This document shows positions 24,794 to 32,656 of a stretch of 36,316 bases of DNA, piece after piece (within the stretch, counting starts at the first letter, position 1; every line of letters begins with the position of its first letter). Source of the stretch: Cyclobacteriaceae bacterium (GTDB lineage: Bacteria; Bacteroidota; Bacteroidia; Cytophagales; Cyclobacteriaceae); contig JAEUUE010000098.1 of the NCBI GenBank assembly GCA_016787605.1, positions 1-36,316 of the forward strand, read 5' to 3'. Both the position numbers and the translations under genes were made by a program. Under the pieces are notes generated by a model. The model had not been told where the DNA came from. It searched no databases and was given only the letters and a program-made list of their open reading frames with translations.

Positions 24794-24911
24794 GCCCAAT
24801 ATTAGGCAATCAGGCTTGCCGGTGTATGCCTAAGGTCTCCTTTTCTGAATGACGGCGGTCATGGGTTATGGGGAGTGGATATGGGATATTTCCAGTGATA
24901 AATACCGGGAT

Positions 24912-25508
24912 ATGAACAACTTATTGACTCCCGACAGTCCGCCGAAAGTGGTGGATATGCTGGAATCTGCACAGGCAGAATTGGCCCAGTTTCGTAAAGA
25001 GCTGAGCAAAGACCAGGTCAACGTACAGGAGCGCTATGACCAACTCAAGAAAGAGCTGCGCAAGGCCATTGGTCAGATGAAGACTATGGTAAGCGAGAAC
25101 AAAGCGCTGGCCAAGGAAGTCGCCGAAGCCCTGAAAGATCGCCTTGCCCTGCTCGAGGAGCAGATTCATGTACCAAAAATTACGGAGGCGGATATCCTCG
25201 ACCAGCTCAATCGCGTCCGGAAAGTCACGGAAGACCTGGTCAATTACCTGGGAACGCTATCCCTGGACGACCTCTCGCTGGCCGGGCTGACCGACGTGGT
25301 GTACCGGTATAAAATCAAATTCGCCATCCTCAAGCTGCGGATTCAGTTGGGCACCCTGAAGATGAAGGACACCGTACTTGACCTCCGGCACGACGTGAAA
25401 GTCAAATTTCACCGCACGGAGAATACCCTGGAAAAGCGGTGGAATGTTTTCCATCACGAGATTTCAGAAGCCTACGAACACCTGCACAAAGCATTCACCT
25501 CTAAATAA
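24912..25508 (+). CDS. Coiled-coil protein next to hibernation factor
   Basis: About 198 residues if started at the ATG at 24912 (MNNLLTPDSP). An in-frame upstream ATG at 24849 would add 21 residues with little coiled-coil character. The sequence is highly charged. A long heptad-like helix covers about residues 12-85, followed by a second mostly helical half rich in Lys, Leu and Asp. It has no signal peptide or membrane segment and no recognised family. Its stop is 6 nt before the ribosome-hibernation factor gene, so the two are probably co-transcribed. A role linked to ribosome hibernation or stress is suggested by that pairing only. Confidence 0.75.
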   Translation: MNNLLTPDSPPKVVDMLESAQAELAQFRKELSKDQVNVQERYDQLKKELRKAIGQMKTMVSENKALAKEVAEALKDRLALLEEQIHVPKITEADILDQLNRVRKVTEDLVNYLGTLSLDDLSLAGLTDVVYRYKIKFAILKLRIQLGTLKMKDTVLDLRHDVKVKFHRTENTLEKRWNVFHHEISEAYEHLHKAFTSK

Positions 25509-25514
25509 ACTACT

Positions 25515-25868
25515 GTGGACATCATCATTCAATCCCCCCATATCCGTCTCAGCAACCGCATGGAGTCGATCCTGTTTGAGAAGTTTGAGCGACTGGAAAA
25601 ACTATCTGACCGGTTCCTGCGCTGCGAAGTAGTCGTGCGAAAGAATAAAGATGCGAAGGACAACGACTTTATCGTCGAAGCCCGCCTGATTATCCCCGGC
25701 AACGACCTGTTCGCCAAAGAGACCGGTCCCAAGTTTGAGATTGCCGCCGAGAACGCTTACCTCGATCTCGAACGCCAGTGCCGGAAGCGCAAAACGAAGC
25801 TCCAGCCCAAAGCCAGGGCTAAAGCCCTCCGCAAGAAGGCTAAAGTCGACGACGAGGAACTTGAATAA
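25515..25868 (+). CDS. hpf: Ribosome hibernation-promoting factor family protein
   Basis: A 117-residue protein of the HPF/RaiA (sigma-54 modulation) family. It opens with a GTG codon giving MDIIIQSPHIRLSN, the family's usual first beta strand. Then come the helix with EKFERLEKLSDRF, the central strands with VVVRKNKD, and the second helix AAENAYLDLERQCRKRK, followed by a Lys/Arg-rich tail. Short HPFs of this size bind the mRNA/tRNA channel of the 30S subunit and help 70S ribosomes dimerise or fall silent in stationary phase. No long C-terminal dimerisation domain is present, so it is the short form. It lies 6 nt downstream of the coiled-coil gene and is followed by the heptamer array. Confidence 0.9.
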   Translation: MDIIIQSPHIRLSNRMESILFEKFERLEKLSDRFLRCEVVVRKNKDAKDNDFIVEARLIIPGNDLFAKETGPKFEIAAENAYLDLERQCRKRKTKLQPKARAKALRKKAKVDDEELE

Positions 25869-25871
25869 AAC

Positions 25872-26133
25872 GGCACTGGGTACTCGGTACTCGGCACTAG
25901 GTACTAGGTTAATGGAAGTATGGGTTGCCTGTACCAAGATTCGTAAGGTTAAAGTCTAAAGTCGAAGGTCTAAAGTCGAAGGTTTAAAGTCTTGCGTCTG
26001 GACTTAAGTGCTTAGGGCTAGTACCTGGAGCCCAGCAACAAGCACCTGGTGCCGAGTGCCCAGCACCTAGAACCGAGTACCGAGCGTCTAGAACCTAGAA
26101 CCTGGTGCCTAGAACCTAGTGCCCAGCACCCAG
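25872..26133. repeat. Large degenerate heptamer array between convergent genes
   Basis: The gap between the HPF stop and the universal stress protein stop is largely period 7. Five units of GGNACTN type run from 25872 to 25906 (GGCACTG, GGTACTC, GGTACTC, GGCACTA, GGTACTA). From 25945 to 26133 there are 27 consecutive 7-nt units. They change gradually from AAGTCGA/AGGTCTA types to CACCTAG/AACCTAG/TGCCCAG types. The left group is the reverse complement of units in the right group (GGTACTC against GAGTACC), so RNA from either strand can fold into a long imperfect hairpin, perhaps a two-way terminator. Confidence 0.8.
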
Positions 26134-26140
26134 GTCTCCA

Positions 26141-26959
26141 TTATCTCCAGAAGGTAAACACCGGGAAGTCCGCCGTCATGCTGATCTGCTTGATGACGTT
26201 CTGATGGAAGACCATGTCCATGAGCGTGCGGTGGTGATAGGATAGCGCCAGTACGTCCACCCCGTGAGTGGAAGCATAGCGCTCAAGGGTCCAGGCCACA
26301 TCGCGGCCGTAGAGTCCCTCGAATTCCCAGGGTATGTCTTTGTAGGTCCGTGCCATCACCGCTTGCCGCAGATGTTCAATACGTGCGTCGCCTTCCGCGG
26401 TCTGCTCGTCTTCGACTACATGAACCACGCGAACGGTGGCCCCGAGCGCCTGTGCGAATACCCGAAGCTGATCGACCAGGAAAATCGGGTTGGTATGGGG
26501 ATCATAGGCATAAACCAACTGCTTCAGCGGTTTGTAGGTCACCCCTTCCGGGATCAGCAGCACCGGGCACATTGCTTGTTGAATCACCTGGTAGCTGTGG
26601 CTGCCAAACACCAGCTGATAGGTATCGTCGGCGCCATTGGTGCCCGATACAATCAGGTCGTAGCCGCTGCCGTATTGGGCAATGGAACGCTCCACAGGAT
26701 CCATGGTTCGCTCCAGGTGTACGCCGCAGGTTACGCCAAACTCCTTTTCCACTTCGTCGCTCAGCGTCTTCAGGTCGTCGACAATCTCGGTAGCTGCCTG
26801 GGAGGATTCTCTCCTTAGCTGGACGGCTTCCGGCCAGATCGTGGGCCGGACATACATGAGTGTCACATGGGCCATCAGTTGAGCGGCCAGGTTACCGGCG
26901 AATTCCACTCCATTCTTGGAGGCGTTTGAAAAGTCAACCGGGCAGAGTATCTTTTTCAT
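26141..26959 (-). CDS. Tandem-domain universal stress protein
   Basis: A 272-residue UspA-superfamily protein made of two Usp folds. The first begins MKKILCPVDFSNASKNG and contains the nucleotide-binding signature G-x2-G-x9-G-S (GTNG...VFGS), followed by CPVLLIPEG. The second fold covers roughly 150-272 and lacks an equally clear signature, so probably only the first binds ATP. Such proteins are cytosolic and are induced in growth arrest and starvation. The gene is divergent from the phospholipase D-like gene across a 125-nt gap containing a short perfect palindrome, and convergent with the hibernation factor gene. Confidence 0.9.
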   Translation of the reverse strand: MKKILCPVDFSNASKNGVEFAGNLAAQLMAHVTLMYVRPTIWPEAVQLRRESSQAATEIVDDLKTLSDEVEKEFGVTCGVHLERTMDPVERSIAQYGSGYDLIVSGTNGADDTYQLVFGSHSYQVIQQAMCPVLLIPEGVTYKPLKQLVYAYDPHTNPIFLVDQLRVFAQALGATVRVVHVVEDEQTAEGDARIEHLRQAVMARTYKDIPWEFEGLYGRDVAWTLERYASTHGVDVLALSYHHRTLMDMVFHQNVIKQISMTADFPVFTFWR

Positions 26960-27011
26960 CGCGTTGCGGCATTTTATCGGGCATTTAAAGCTGGTAAAAA
27001 CCGCCCACTTT

Positions 27012-27025
27012 CCGCAAGATTGCGG
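27012..27025. promoter_or_regulatory. Palindrome in the Usp/PLD divergent gap
   Basis: A perfect inverted repeat CCGCAA-GA-TTGCGG lies midway between the two divergent genes, with a further TTGCGG at 26964-26969. It could be an operator shared by both promoters. No regulator is identified. Confidence 0.35.
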
Positions 27026-27084
27026 TCACCGCAGGTTATGACAATTATCACCCGGCACATCACCCCAGTAGGCTAAACTACGCT

Positions 27085-28266
27085 ATGGACCTTGACTCCA
27101 TTTCATCGGGATATACCGCCCACAACCGGGTTCAACTGGTTCACGGCGGAAAGGACTACTTCGATATCGCCGAGGAGTTGATCGATGGGGCTGTCCACTC
27201 CATCCACTTCCAGACTTACATTTTTGAGCATGACCATACGGGCCACCGATTTTCCGACGCCCTGGTGCGCGCCGCTTTCCGCAACGTGCGGGTATACCTT
27301 ATGCTGGATGGCTATGCTTCGGCTGACCTGGATCCTTCGTTCGTCCAGCGCTGGCGCGAGTCAGGTATTCATTTCCGGTGGTTTCAGCCCATCGTCAAGG
27401 GCAAGGACTTTTACCTGGGGCGGCGAATGCATCACAAGATTCTTGTCGTAGACGGGCTTCACAGCCTCGTCGGAGGCGTGAATATCAGCAACCGGTACAA
27501 CGATCTCCCCGGGCAGCGCGCCTGGCTGGATTTTGCCATCCACATCCGCGGGGAGGCGTCCATCGAACTCTACAACCGGTGCGTGGAGATGTGGACGAAG
27601 ACCATTTGGAAGAAAATCGGCGTACCCGGGTTATTCAACTGGAGATCTGTATTGACGCCGGAAGATGAAGCCTATACGCGCATTCGCATCAACGACTGGG
27701 TCCGCAACAAAAACCAGATTTCGAGGTCTTACCTGGAGATGTTTCACCGGGCCAATGACCAGATCACCATACTCTCCTCCTACTTCATGCCCGGAATGGT
27801 GCTCCGGCGGCAAATCGATCATGCTGCACGGCGGGGCGTCACGATCCGCGTGATCCTGACCAGCCGTTCGGACGTGCATCTATCGAAATCGGCGGAGCGT
27901 TACCTGTATCCCTGGCTGCTGGAACGCAACGTGGAGATCTATGAATACCGCCGCACCGTGCTGCACGGCAAGATGGCCACCTACGACCGGCAATGGGCTA
28001 CGATCGGTTCGTACAATGTAAACAACATCAGTGCCTATGCCAGCATTGAGTTGAATGTCGACGTGCACAATGCCTCGTTTGCCAACTCGGTGCAACATGC
28101 CCTTGATCGGATCATCCTCGACGATTGCATCCGCATCTCCCACTCGCGATTCTCCACGGGCACCAATCTCTTCCTAAAGTTCAAGCGACGCGTCAGCTAC
28201 GAAATCATCCGGGTAATTCTCTACCTGTTCACCTTCTATTTCCGTCAGGAAGCCCGGGGGCGCTGA
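27085..28266 (+). CDS. Phospholipase D / cardiolipin synthase-like protein
   Basis: A 393-residue protein with two complete HKD motifs of the PLD superfamily: H116-x-K118-x4-D123 in MHHKILVVDG and H294-x-K296-x4-D301 in LHGKMATYD. Each is followed by the usual GGVN/GSYN turn. These form one active site and transfer a phosphatidyl group or hydrolyse a phosphodiester. In this family the likely reaction is cardiolipin synthesis from two phosphatidylglycerols. The N-terminus lacks the two membrane helices of the classical Cls enzyme, so it resembles the ClsB-type enzymes. A hydrophobic stretch near the C-terminus (about 374-386) could aid membrane contact. The gene ends exactly where the convergent YdjM-like gene ends. 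Confidence 0.87.
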   Translation: MDLDSISSGYTAHNRVQLVHGGKDYFDIAEELIDGAVHSIHFQTYIFEHDHTGHRFSDALVRAAFRNVRVYLMLDGYASADLDPSFVQRWRESGIHFRWFQPIVKGKDFYLGRRMHHKILVVDGLHSLVGGVNISNRYNDLPGQRAWLDFAIHIRGEASIELYNRCVEMWTKTIWKKIGVPGLFNWRSVLTPEDEAYTRIRINDWVRNKNQISRSYLEMFHRANDQITILSSYFMPGMVLRRQIDHAARRGVTIRVILTSRSDVHLSKSAERYLYPWLLERNVEIYEYRRTVLHGKMATYDRQWATIGSYNVNNISAYASIELNVDVHNASFANSVQHALDRIILDDCIRISHSRFSTGTNLFLKFKRRVSYEIIRVILYLFTFYFRQEARGR

Positions 28267-29277
28267 TCAGTGGCCTGCGATACGATTCAGCAGCGACCGG
28301 GTGGCGTCGGCATCCCACCCGGCAAACCGGCCACGCTGCACCACGAGGTTATTGTCCTCGGGGTGACTGAGGTAATAATGAAAGACAAAGTGTGCACGCC
28401 GGTCTCTCCATCCGATCATTTGCCCGAAGCGCAGGTCATTGAACACAAGCGTATCGCCCCACTGCTCCACCGTGTAGAAGCCTTCTGAAAATCGCTTCAG
28501 GTGCTGCAGGTCTTCATGGTCAGCGATGGGTATAAGACGATGATCAGCGCGCTCGAAGAATTCAAAATCAATGGTGTCGCTGGAGTCGAACACCGACCGG
28601 TAGCCCACGTAACTTCCCTGGTCCGTATTGGCCACGATGTACCAGAGCCAGGTATTCAGCGGAGTAGGCGTGGAAAAATGCCGGGTCACCGGTATCTGCT
28701 GTTGTTCAAAATTTTCCTTCACCTTCGCCTCGACCGACAGCTTGTTCATGACACCATAACCCAGGTAAAGAGCCCACCAGAGGATCGCCAGCCGCGCGGC
28801 CAACAGGCGGCGGGGATGGTCAAGGCCGGCCATGACCAGAAAGGCGAATGCCACCGCCAGCGGCGCGGAAAGTAACGGGTCGGCCACGAAAATCGCGTTG
28901 AACGACACCCGCGAATGGGAGAACGGTTCAAACCACGCCACACCATAGGCGTTGAAAGCATCGAGGAAAACATGGACGAAGACCTGGAGACCGAAGAAGA
29001 GCAGCCAACGGCGCATGCTCAAGATTCCAGGGCTTACATATTTATCAGCAATCAGCGAAAGTACGGGTGCAGCGAGTGCGACAAACAAGAATGAATGCGT
29101 AAACCCGCGGTGTGCGAGGAGATCGTTGGCGGGGTTAAGCCAGAACGAGGCTACAAAATCGATATCCGGGAGGCTCTGGGCCACGGCACCCAGCACGATG
29201 GCTTTCTTCCCCAGCTGCTTCCCCCCCATGGCCTCCCCGATGCAGCCGCCGAGGACAATGTGCGTCAGTGAATCCAT
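28267..29277 (-). CDS. YdjM/DUF457-type membrane metal-dependent hydrolase
   Basis: A 336-residue protein starting MDSLTHIVLGGCIGEA, with LPDIDF and the HRGFTHS motif. These are the conserved His/Asp positions of the YdjM (LexA-regulated) membrane-bound hydrolase family. Four to five hydrophobic segments occur in the first 190 residues, and the C-terminal 140 residues are soluble. The family's substrate is not firmly known. Members are proposed to be zinc-dependent hydrolases at the inner membrane. The gene starts 9 nt after the stop of the second universal stress protein gene, so they form an operon, and it ends adjacent to the stop of the PLD-like gene with no gap. Confidence 0.85.
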   Translation of the reverse strand: MDSLTHIVLGGCIGEAMGGKQLGKKAIVLGAVAQSLPDIDFVASFWLNPANDLLAHRGFTHSFLFVALAAPVLSLIADKYVSPGILSMRRWLLFFGLQVFVHVFLDAFNAYGVAWFEPFSHSRVSFNAIFVADPLLSAPLAVAFAFLVMAGLDHPRRLLAARLAILWWALYLGYGVMNKLSVEAKVKENFEQQQIPVTRHFSTPTPLNTWLWYIVANTDQGSYVGYRSVFDSSDTIDFEFFERADHRLIPIADHEDLQHLKRFSEGFYTVEQWGDTLVFNDLRFGQMIGWRDRRAHFVFHYYLSHPEDNNLVVQRGRFAGWDADATRSLLNRIAGH

Positions 29278-29286
29278 CGGGGCACT

Positions 29287-30120
29287 TCAGGATACGGAAC
29301 GGTTAAAAACGAGCAGCGGTATGCGGCTCTGGAAAGCCAGGCTGCGCGTTACACTCCGCCCAAACAGCTTTTCGTAAAAGTCCAGTTCATGAGTGAACAT
29401 CACCAGCATGTCCGCCTTACTCTCGTCGATGAAGTCCCCGATGGCCTTGTCGACCCGGTCGCTTTTCACCTGGTGGAAGCTGATGAAACCATATTGGGCC
29501 TGCTCAATGAGTTCCGGTTCGAGTCCGCGGTCCTCCCTGGCCTGGGAATCGGCGGGGACGCAGTGAAATACGAGAATCTCCGCTTCGAAAAGCGCAGCGA
29601 TGCGGGCCAGGACCTTGATCTCCTCCTTGACGTGTTGAAGGTCGGTGGCATACACCATCTTCTTCATGCCCTGGTATACGGCTTTGGCCGGAATGGCAAT
29701 CACGGGCACCGGGCTGATCTGCATCAGCTTGGTGGTATTGCTGCCCGTGAGAATCTTTTTCAATCCCGATGCCCCTTTGGTCCCCATGATGATCATGTTG
29801 ACCTGCTGTTCTGACGCGTACCGGGCAATCGCTTCCGACATCGGGATCCCGAAGGTGACATCACTGGCTATGGACAGTTTCGGGCCTGCCTCAGTCTTGA
29901 TTTCGTGGGTAAGTTTCTCCAGGCTTTTCTGGGCATTCCGGGTGAGTTGCTGCTCCAGCTTCTTCCAGTTGCTCAGTACGGTTTCCGTGGTGTCCATTTC
30001 CACCACGGAAAGCAGGATTACCCGGGCCTGGATTTGAACGGCCAGTTTCGCCGCAAAATGTGCTGCGGCCTTGGCCTCGGCCGAGAAATCGGTAGGAACC
30101 AGAAGGGTAACGATCGTCAT
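29287..30120 (-). CDS. Universal stress protein (second copy)
   Basis: A 277-residue two-fold UspA protein. The first fold starts VTLLVPTDFSAEAKAA and has a complete nucleotide signature G-x2-G-x9-G-S in IIMGTKGASGLKKILTGS, then PVPVIAIP. The second fold spans about 152-277 and ends with a degenerate signature near KLFGRSVTRSLAF. It differs clearly from the copy at 26141-26959, so the two are paralogues rather than a recent duplication. It is the first gene of a two-gene operon with the YdjM-like hydrolase. Confidence 0.9.
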   Translation of the reverse strand: MTIVTLLVPTDFSAEAKAAAHFAAKLAVQIQARVILLSVVEMDTTETVLSNWKKLEQQLTRNAQKSLEKLTHEIKTEAGPKLSIASDVTFGIPMSEAIARYASEQQVNMIIMGTKGASGLKKILTGSNTTKLMQISPVPVIAIPAKAVYQGMKKMVYATDLQHVKEEIKVLARIAALFEAEILVFHCVPADSQAREDRGLEPELIEQAQYGFISFHQVKSDRVDKAIGDFIDESKADMLVMFTHELDFYEKLFGRSVTRSLAFQSRIPLLVFNRSVS

Positions 30121-30196
30121 GGCGCGTTTCTAGGTTGGCAACAAAATACGATGCCTTTACCAAATATCACATGACGATCATCAGGCCTGCTCCTGA

Positions 30197-32596
30197 TTAC
30201 TCGTATCGCAAGGCTTTGACCGGATTAGCGCGGGCCGAACTCAGGGTGTGGTAGGAAATGGTCAGCATCCCAATGGACAGGGCCACCAGGCCCACGCCAA
30301 GGAAGAGCAGCGGATTCAGGTTGACCCGGAAGGCGAATGTATTCAGCCATTCGGACAACAAGTAGTAGACGATGGGAGTTACGATCAAGAAGCCAAACCC
30401 AATGAGGCGGGCAAACTGGCTGGAAATCAAAAGGGTAACCTCCCATTCGGTGGCACCCAGGGCTTTCCGGATGCCTACCTCCTTGATGCGTCGTTCGGTG
30501 GTAATCATGGCCAGGCCAAACAAACCCATCGCGGAGATCAGGATGGCGAGGACAGCCATGATGGAGGTCACCGTTCCCATTTGCCGCTCCGTCCGGTACA
30601 ATTCATCCATATGCTGGTCGAGGAAGGTATAGGTAAACGGAAATCCGGTCACGTGCTTGTCCCACACCGCCTTGACACTCGCCAATGCTTCCTCCGTATT
30701 GGCGCCATCCAATTTGATGGTCATCTCCTCATGCCCCCAATCACGGTGACTGACGATGGAAAGCGTGTTTACCGTGTGATGGAGGGAGTTGAAGTTGAAA
30801 TCACTGACCACCCCGATGACGGTACCGAGGGAATCGTTATGAAACCAGCCATGTCCAACCTGGGCACCGATGGGGTTCTTGAGCTGCAGGTGCTTGACGA
30901 GGGATTCGTTGATGATGAACGACCTGCCATCATCCACCGGGTTATCCATGGAGAAATTTCTGCCCTCGACGAGTTTCATCCCGTAAACCGTCAGGTAATC
31001 CGGGTCCACATTTACGTTGGAGGTGGCCATCTCGATGACGCCGGTATCCATCTTTACTTTAAAGCCCCATTGATGAAAGTTGTTGCCCAGCCGCTGACCG
31101 GACGCGGTCACGCCAAGGACGTGCGCATTCTGGAGCAGTTCATCTTTCATGACCTGGTACTTCTGGTTGGACTCACGATCGAGTTCCACCAGCAGCATGC
31201 GCTCCGTAGTGAAGCCAACATCCTTGTTTCGCATGAAGTACAACTGCTGAACCACAACTCCGGTGCTCACCATCATTCCTGCCGCCAGTCCAAACTGGAC
31301 GATCACCAGCCCACTCTGGAAAACCGACTTGCGGCCGCTGGAAGTTCCTCCCTTCAGCACGCGTGCGGCATTGACCGACGTCATGTAAAGTGAAGGATAG
31401 ATCCCCGTAAGGACGCCTAAGCCTGCCGTGATCGCCAGCAGGAAGCCAACGCCGACCGGATCCGTCAGAATGGGCGAAAGGGTAAGCTGGCGCCCAATCC
31501 ACTGGTTGAGCAAGGGCAACAAGAGGAAGTCGATGAGAAGCCCCAGGGCTAACGCAAGGAATGCCAGTAACAGTGACTCCAGGATAAATTGTCCGAAAAG
31601 CTGTTGCTTCCTCGCTCCCACGGACGTACGTACCCCGATTTCTTTCCACCGGTGCGAGGCCCTCGCCGTAGTGAGGTTCATGAAGTTGACGGAAGCAATC
31701 AACAGAATGAAAAGGCCGGACAGGGTAAAAATGTCCAGGTACCTGCCGTTGAACTTCCGGTAGTTCTGGTAGTCGTGCTCTACGTCGGACGAATTCAGGT
31801 GAACTTCGGTGAATGGCTGGAGATAAAGCGATGTCTTCTCATTGACATCGGGCTGCCCGGTCCAGCGGATAAACCATTCGGCAAACTTGCTCTCCAGCTT
31901 CCTGTAGTCGGCATTGGGCACCAACTGAAAGTACGTGACCAGGTAATTGCCGTTCCAGTCCGTGTTGATCGTGGAGTCGACGCGAACGTACGTCTCAAAG
32001 GACTCCAGCGCGTCAAACTGCAGGTGCGAATTTTCAGGGATGTCTTTCAAGATGCCTGTGATCTTGAACTCCCGGTCGCGCTTGGTTACCGTCTGCCCCA
32101 CCGCCGACTCGACGTCGGCAAAGAACTTTCGGGCGGTCTCTTCGGTCAGCACCATGGTGTTAGGCTCATCCAGCACGGTGGCGCGGTCGCCGTGGAGCAA
32201 CTCAAAATCGAACATAGACAGGAAGGTGCTGTCGACCGTGGCCACCTGGTCGACCAGTATCTGCTTCTCGCCCAGCTTGATGACCCGCTTGGCGCCTCCC
32301 CAGAACCGGGTATAGCGGGCGATCTCTGGAAACTCCGTTATCATCACCGGGCCGAACGGGCCGCCGCTCAACGCCACCAGCTGACGTTTCGTGCCCGTCC
32401 AGTTCTGCACCTCGTTCAACCGGAATATGGACTCCTTCTTGCTGTGCCAGGCGTCGAAACTCCGCTCGTCGGAAATGAACAGGAAGATGGTGATGCAGGC
32501 CGCCAGCCCGATCGCCAGGCTGAAGATGTTGATCAACGCATAGACGGGATTCTGCCGGAAGTTGCGAAAGGCAATGCGCAGGTAGTTGGCAAGCAT
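30197..32596 (-). CDS. MacB/FtsX-type ABC transporter permease
   Basis: A 799-residue permease. It begins YLRIAFRNFRQNPVYALINI followed by a first transmembrane helix, the typical start of Bacteroidota MacB-like permeases, and then a large periplasmic domain (about 45-280). A first FtsX core with three helices covers about 285-430. A second periplasmic domain (about 430-670) and a second FtsX core (about 680-790) follow, ending in RANPVKALRYE. This is the duplicated-core form in which one polypeptide replaces two subunits. No ATPase gene lies next to it, so the partner must be elsewhere. Such permeases are commonly linked to export of lipoproteins, peptides or antimicrobials, or to envelope signalling. 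Confidence 0.9.
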   Translation of the reverse strand: MLANYLRIAFRNFRQNPVYALINIFSLAIGLAACITIFLFISDERSFDAWHSKKESIFRLNEVQNWTGTKRQLVALSGGPFGPVMITEFPEIARYTRFWGGAKRVIKLGEKQILVDQVATVDSTFLSMFDFELLHGDRATVLDEPNTMVLTEETARKFFADVESAVGQTVTKRDREFKITGILKDIPENSHLQFDALESFETYVRVDSTINTDWNGNYLVTYFQLVPNADYRKLESKFAEWFIRWTGQPDVNEKTSLYLQPFTEVHLNSSDVEHDYQNYRKFNGRYLDIFTLSGLFILLIASVNFMNLTTARASHRWKEIGVRTSVGARKQQLFGQFILESLLLAFLALALGLLIDFLLLPLLNQWIGRQLTLSPILTDPVGVGFLLAITAGLGVLTGIYPSLYMTSVNAARVLKGGTSSGRKSVFQSGLVIVQFGLAAGMMVSTGVVVQQLYFMRNKDVGFTTERMLLVELDRESNQKYQVMKDELLQNAHVLGVTASGQRLGNNFHQWGFKVKMDTGVIEMATSNVNVDPDYLTVYGMKLVEGRNFSMDNPVDDGRSFIINESLVKHLQLKNPIGAQVGHGWFHNDSLGTVIGVVSDFNFNSLHHTVNTLSIVSHRDWGHEEMTIKLDGANTEEALASVKAVWDKHVTGFPFTYTFLDQHMDELYRTERQMGTVTSIMAVLAILISAMGLFGLAMITTERRIKEVGIRKALGATEWEVTLLISSQFARLIGFGFLIVTPIVYYLLSEWLNTFAFRVNLNPLLFLGVGLVALSIGMLTISYHTLSSARANPVKALRYE

Positions 32597-32656
32597 AGGT
32601 AGAGGATTCGGTATCCTTGCTTTAACTCCTGACTTCGCAAAAAGGTTACCCTGGAA

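Noticed and set aside
31589-32602. 337-codon plus-strand frame, and similar long frames at 30248-31393 and 33038-33880
   Set aside because: They are antisense to the FtsX-type permease and adenine deaminase genes. Long antisense frames are expected from their GC-rich codon use.
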